NCBI GenBank assembly: GCA_951799425.1
Contig: OX637393.1
Coordinates: 36,467,744-36,531,743, forward strand
Length of the DNA stretch: 64,000 bases
Source: Ilex aquifolium
Taxonomy: Eukaryota; Streptophyta; Magnoliopsida; Aquifoliales; Aquifoliaceae
Reading direction: 5' to 3'
Positions 60,041-64,000 of this stretch are shown piece after piece; positions within the stretch are counted from its first letter, which is position 1; every line of letters begins with the position of its first letter. The notes below the pieces were generated by a model, which worked only from the letters and a program-made list of their open reading frames with translations, did not search any database and was not told where the DNA came from. The position numbers were made by a program, and so were the translations under genes.

Positions 60041-60429
60041 TATCAATACACATCCTAAGACCTTCCTTTTGGATGGTACTAATCAATTGACCATAAGTCA
60101 GGGAGTCATATTCTATGGTTCCTGTGTCTTTAGCAAGGGCTTCTCTAATCTTATGGGCAAATAAACTAGGTAAACCATTAACAAATTTTTCTTTCCAGAA
60201 TGATTTATTACAGTCTGAACGGTTCATTACCCGTGAGACAAAAACATCTTTGTACCATCTAAAGTCACTAAGTGTGGGACACTTGAGATTACTTAGTTGG
60301 TCATGGATCCTAGCTTCAATGTTACTAGGGGTTCCGACAAAATGTTTAATTATGGTGAAAATTAAAGTATTTAAACTATCAGGTTTTGCTCTTCCAATTC
60401 TTTCATCAAAAACTGGAATACCATCATCA

Positions 60430-60432
<3 letters not shown>
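60041..60432 (-). pseudogene. Coat-protein fragment, inverted
   Basis: The minus strand encodes FDERIGRAKP to KEGLRMCID, open throughout. Its outer end stops in a TTTAA-type word that merges into a long TA run. Confidence 0.87.

Positions 60433-60498
<66 letters not shown>
60433..60498. repeat. (TA)n microsatellite at the right edge of the viral cluster
   Basis: About 32 TA units form the boundary between viral and other DNA. Endogenous caulimovirids are known to be found at TA dinucleotide repeats. Confidence 0.9.
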
Positions 60499-60500
60499 CA

Positions 60501-60614
60501 TTCATTATATTATTACGAAATTTGACCTAAATTATAGTCATTTGACTCGTTTTCACGTTCATTATATTATTACGAAATTTGACCTAAATTATAGTCATTT
60601 GACTCGTTTTCACG
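60501..60614. repeat. Tandem duplication, 2 x 57 bp
   Basis: Units 60501-60557 and 60558-60614 appear identical. Each begins TTCATTATATTATTACG and ends GTTTTCACG. Confidence 0.92.
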
Positions 60615-61566
60615 TGAAGAGTCTATATTTGAGATCCATTTGTTCATTTTAATTAAAAAAAATTTATTATTTATTTATTTATATATATATTTAAAAAAAT
60701 AAAAAATAAACCTCAATTATATAGAATCATAATTGATGACCTAAAGTGTTAATGATTAATATATATATATATGGGTCGTCACAAAAACTCTTATTTTTCT
60801 TCTACTATTCTTCATCCATGGATCCACCATCGACCATAAAATGGCATCAATGATCGAGTTGGAGTATATCTCAACCCATCTAGCATATCTGAAGACTCAA
60901 GGTCGAATGGTGCCATCAACTATCGAGTAGAAGTAGATCTCAACCCTTTTTTCTTTGACTAGTAAATTTTTCTTTCATTATCTCTGATTATCCATCTCTC
61001 TGAATACAATTTTTTTTTCTTGAAACTCACTGCCTGGTCTTAAACTCACTGCCATCAATTTCTTTTTTTTTCCTTGCTCTCTAATTTCTTATACACATTT
61101 TCTGAATACATTTATTTTTTTTTAGTCTTGAAACTCACTGTTTAGTCTTGAAACTCACTGCCATCACTTTTTCTTCCATTTTTTTCCTTGCTCTCTAATT
61201 TCTTATACACATTTTTTGAATACATTTTTTTTTTGGTCTTGAAACTCATTGCTTGAAAGCAGCCATCTCTTTGCAACGATCCAAAGGTTTCAACCTCTGT
61301 AACGATCTAGAGGTTTCACTCCATCTCTATGCAACAATCGAGTTAAAACTCATTTTTCTGACCATAAATAATTAAACATTCATGACTATAGGTTGAATCT
61401 GATCATAAATTATTCTATCTATTTTTTTGGGATATCAGACCATAAATTATTTATGTATGTTCGTTTTTTGTGTTTATCTGATTCGTGTCTTTTTGTATTC
61501 ATTGAATCTGTATTTTTTTTATATCTAAGCTTGCATGATTAATTTGTTCAATTTTTTTTTTTTTAG
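60615..61566 (+). other. Upstream region of the hAT gene, with imperfect tandem repeats
   Basis: It contains no ORF. 60845-60945 has two imperfect copies of a segment with ATCAACCC/TATCGAGT-type words. 61001-61102, 61103-61216 and about 61217-61255 are successive copies (two and a part) of a pyrimidine-rich unit holding CTTGAAACTCACTG and CTTATACACATTTT. A T-rich tract ending TTTTTTTAG directly before the ATG at 61567 looks like an intron acceptor, so part of this may be 5' UTR intron. I could not find the terminal inverted repeat. Confidence 0.5.
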
Positions 61567-63756
61567 ATGGAGGGGAATAAAACTTTGGTTGATGCTATAC
61601 AAGTGGTTGATGACCCTATGGGGACTAATGAGAATGAGAAATCTGAAAATAAAAAAATCAGGGAAGTCAAAAGTGTGGAATCATTTCAAAGTTCTAGTGA
61701 GGAAAAAAGGCCAAGTTCGCAGGGCGTAGTGCAAATACGGTCACAAGGTTTATCAATGTGATTCTAAGAAGCATGGTACGTCATCCCTTACATTTCATGT
61801 GAACCACACTGCACAAAATTTCCTAGTAGAAATGTGAATAAAAGTCAACAATTGTTAAGTTTTGAGAAAAAACCAGAGGGAGATTTAGGTCTTAGCAATG
61901 TCGTGATTCATAAGTTTAATCAAGAGACTTCAAGACTGACACTTGCAGAAATGGTTATTATGGATGAATTGTCTTTTCCAGCTGTGGAAACCCATGGCTT
62001 TAAAAGGTTTTGTAGGACACTAGAGCCAAAGTTCCAAGTTCCGTCTCGCACGACTGTTGCAAGAGACTACATCAAACTTTATCAAAATGAAAGTAATAAG
62101 TTACAGAAAATTCTTGGGTCCTCGGCTAATAGGTTTAGTTTCACAACTGATACATGAACTTCTATTCAAAATCTTAACTATATGTGTCTTACTGCTCACT
62201 TCATTGATGACAATTTGAAATTAAACAAAAGAATTATAAACTTTTGTTTAATTCCTAATCATAGAGGGGACACAATTTGGGAAACAATTGGAGGGTTGTT
62301 TACTTGCTTGGGGTATTGATCGGATTTGTACAATCACAGTTGATAATGCATCCTCAAATGATGTTGCTATAGATTACTTAAGAAGACACATCAAGGGTAA
62401 TATATTAGGAGGTGAGTCCCTTCTGTTATGCACATATCTTAAACCTTGTCGTGAGTGAGGGATTAAAAGAACATAATGATTCTATCATAAGGGTGCGAAA
62501 TGCTGTGAGGTATGTGAGGTCATCTCCTGCAAGGATGGAAAAATTTAAAAGTTGTGTGGACAAAGAAAGAATTGATTGTAAGACTTTGGTGTGCCTTGAT
62601 GTTTCAACTAGATGGAACTCCACTTATCTAATGCTTGAGGCTGCACATAAATATCAAAAGGCCTTTGAAAGATTAGAGGATGATGATGGTCAATATGTCT
62701 CTTACTTTAGTGAAGGGACATTAAAGTCTCCTCGGTATGTTGATTGGGAAAATGTGAGGGTTCTTGTGAAATTTCTAAAGATTTTCTATGATTCTACTTT
62801 GCGAATTTTTGGGTCCTTGTATGTCATATGCAATTTACTTTTTGAAGAGCTTTGTATTGTTCAAACTAGTTTGTCCAAACTATGTGAGAATCGTGATCCC
62901 TTTTTGAGTGTCATGGAAATGAGTATGAAAAAGAAGTATGATAAATATTGGGGAAACATTGAAAAGATGAATTTATTGATATTTGTTGCTATTTTACTGG
63001 ATCCACGATGTAAGTTGGGTACATTATCATTTTGGTTCAAACAAAACTTTGATGCAAACAATAATGAGGCGGAGGAAATGTTGGGCAAAGTAAAAAATGT
63101 GTTTCAGTGGTTGTATGATGAGTATGCATTAGTTTTTGGAAATTCTAGTGAGGTACAGTAGCGAAATGCCTCTAATCCTCCTTTATGTGACCCTGGTTCT
63201 TCAAGTGTGAGTGTTGTAGATACTAGCCAAGCCTTTTGGCATATATATGCTCAGTTTGAATCAAGTAGTGCTCAATTGGAGACTAAATCTGAGGTTGACC
63301 AGTATTTGAGTGATGGTTGTGAGGCAAAAAATCCAGAATTTGACATTCTTAACCGGTGAAAACTGAATTTGGCTAAGTATCCCATCATTTCTTATGTTGC
63401 AAAAGATGTGTTAGCTATTCCAATATCTACAGTTGCTTCTGAGTCTGCGTTTAGTACAGGAGTGTGTGTACTAGATCCATTTCGAAGTTCATTATCCCCA
63501 AAAATAGTCGGGGCAATTGTTTGTGCACAAAATTGGTTAAAAGATCTAGATCGTTTTGATGACCGAGATGCAATAGATTACATGGAAATCATTAAACTTG
63601 ACTCAGGTAACATATATATTGTTTTATTTTTTCAACTTGTTATTATTCTTTATATAGAATGTTAGTTCTCTAAATATAATCATATCTTTTTTATGTTTTA
63701 TCTTAGAACCGGATGGGAGTGCAACTCATGCGACTGTTATTGATGATTGTATTTAG
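61567..63756 (+). pseudogene. hAT-family transposase (BED zinc finger, RNase H-like core, hATC), decayed
   Basis: Successive pieces in different frames match plant hAT transposases of the RICESLEEPER type. The BED finger at about 61715-61800 has lost a Cys and contains a stop. 61834-62157 holds the LTLAEMVIMDELSF segment and ends with TGA for Trp in TTDTW. VDNASSND with its Asp is at 62339-62362 in another frame. 62412-63161 holds AHILNLVVSEGL and TRWNSTYLMLEAA. The hATC dimerisation segment (AIPISTVASESAFSTG) is at 63369-63606, preceded by TGA at 63357-63359. GT at 63607 and AG at 63705-63706 fit a 100-nt intron, after which the frame continues to TAG at 63754-63756. At least three frameshifts and four stops make it inactive. 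Confidence 0.88.
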
Positions 63757-64000
63757 GCTATTGCTTTTGACAAAAAACATCTTTGGTATGTTTTTAATGT
63801 GACTTAGTATGTCCTTTATGTTCTTAATCTTAAGTATTTTGTTAAGAATCATGGTGTTGTCTATAAATCTGTGTTTGCACTACTTCCCTTGCAGGTTATA
63901 TGACTGTTGAGACTGACTAACTGTTGAGAGTCCTAATTTTTGGAATGGTGAACCAGATTTTTGGAATGGTGCACTGCAAATTTTTGAAGCATACTGACTA
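63757..64000 (+). other. 3' flank of the hAT gene, nothing further recognised
   Basis: AT-rich, no ORF. TTTTTGGAATGGTG is repeated in tandem near 63940-63980. The element's right terminus is not visible and probably lies beyond the window. Confidence 0.5.

Larger units (their letters stand above)
10378..60433. mobile_element. Endogenous pararetrovirus cluster (Caulimoviridae, Florendovirus-like), rearranged
   Basis: About 37 kb of viral sequence, after subtracting two Tekay insertions, represents at least five overlapping partial genomes in both orientations. The movement protein, zinc-knuckle coat protein, DTGAD protease, YIDD RT and RNase H form one frame, there is no integrase, and initiator tRNA-Met primer sites lie in the leader. 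That combination marks a caulimovirid, not an LTR retrotransposon. A single polyprotein ORF plus a downstream ORF2 of unknown function is the florendovirus plan as I know it. Two lineages, A and B, are present. Diagnostic sites: ORF2 has SKPSQ in A and GRQSQ in B. The MP N-terminus has NSRTSS in A and NSTVSS in B. Confidence 0.88.

Noticed and set aside
10378..60433. Lineages A and B as two components of a bipartite virus
   Set aside because: Both lineages carry the same genes (MP, CP, protease, ORF2, intergenic region), so they look like two strains or species rather than complementary segments.
60386..60652. ORFs of repeated Tyr-Ile at the right edge of the viral cluster
   Set aside because: They are translation of the TA microsatellite.

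Overview
The window is repeat-dense nuclear DNA of a flowering plant, probably a dicot. I see no host gene, tRNA or rRNA. It holds five kinds of mobile sequence. Two Ty3/gypsy families (Athila-like and Tekay/Del-like) and hAT transposons are typical of plants. The bulk, about 10.4-60.4 kb, is an endogenous plant pararetrovirus (family Caulimoviridae). Its ORF1 polyprotein runs movement protein - coat protein with zinc knuckle - aspartic protease - reverse transcriptase - RNase H, with a separate ORF2 of unknown function. That layout fits Florendovirus best. The species cannot be named from the sequence.

Layout. 1-6780: 3' part of an Athila-like element, a broken pol followed by a 3' LTR. 6957-8196: non-autonomous hAT element with a perfect 8-bp target duplication. 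8520-10377 (minus): truncated LTR retroelement (LTR, primer site, unrecognised ORF). 10378-23704: shattered, mutually inverted pararetrovirus pieces. 23705-33148 (plus): a longer viral unit split by a 2.7 kb solo Tekay LTR. 33149-33989: scraps. 33990-52178 (minus): the most complete viral unit, running primer site to primer site, about 8.19 kb of viral sequence, split inside ORF2 by a 9.9 kb Tekay element. 52179-60040 (plus): another long unit (RNase H tail, ORF2, intergenic region, ORF1 into RT). 60041-60432: an inverted coat fragment that ends on a (TA)n microsatellite. 61567-63756: decayed hAT transposase gene with a likely 3' intron.

How the parts relate. The viral copies fall into two sequence lineages, called A and B here, easily told apart in ORF2, the intergenic region and the protease linker. 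Many copies are A/B chimeras. In the virus, one promoter in the intergenic region would drive a terminally redundant RNA primed by initiator tRNA-Met. ORF1 would make the polyprotein. ORF2 overlaps the end of ORF1 by 14 nt and has a splice-acceptor-like site just before its ATG. Every long ORF1 copy is broken by nonsense or frameshift changes, most nonsense changes being of the C-to-T type, so nothing here looks like a functional provirus. One ORF2 copy (29954-31381) is uninterrupted. The Tekay insertions are younger than the viral array because they lie inside it with intact target duplications.
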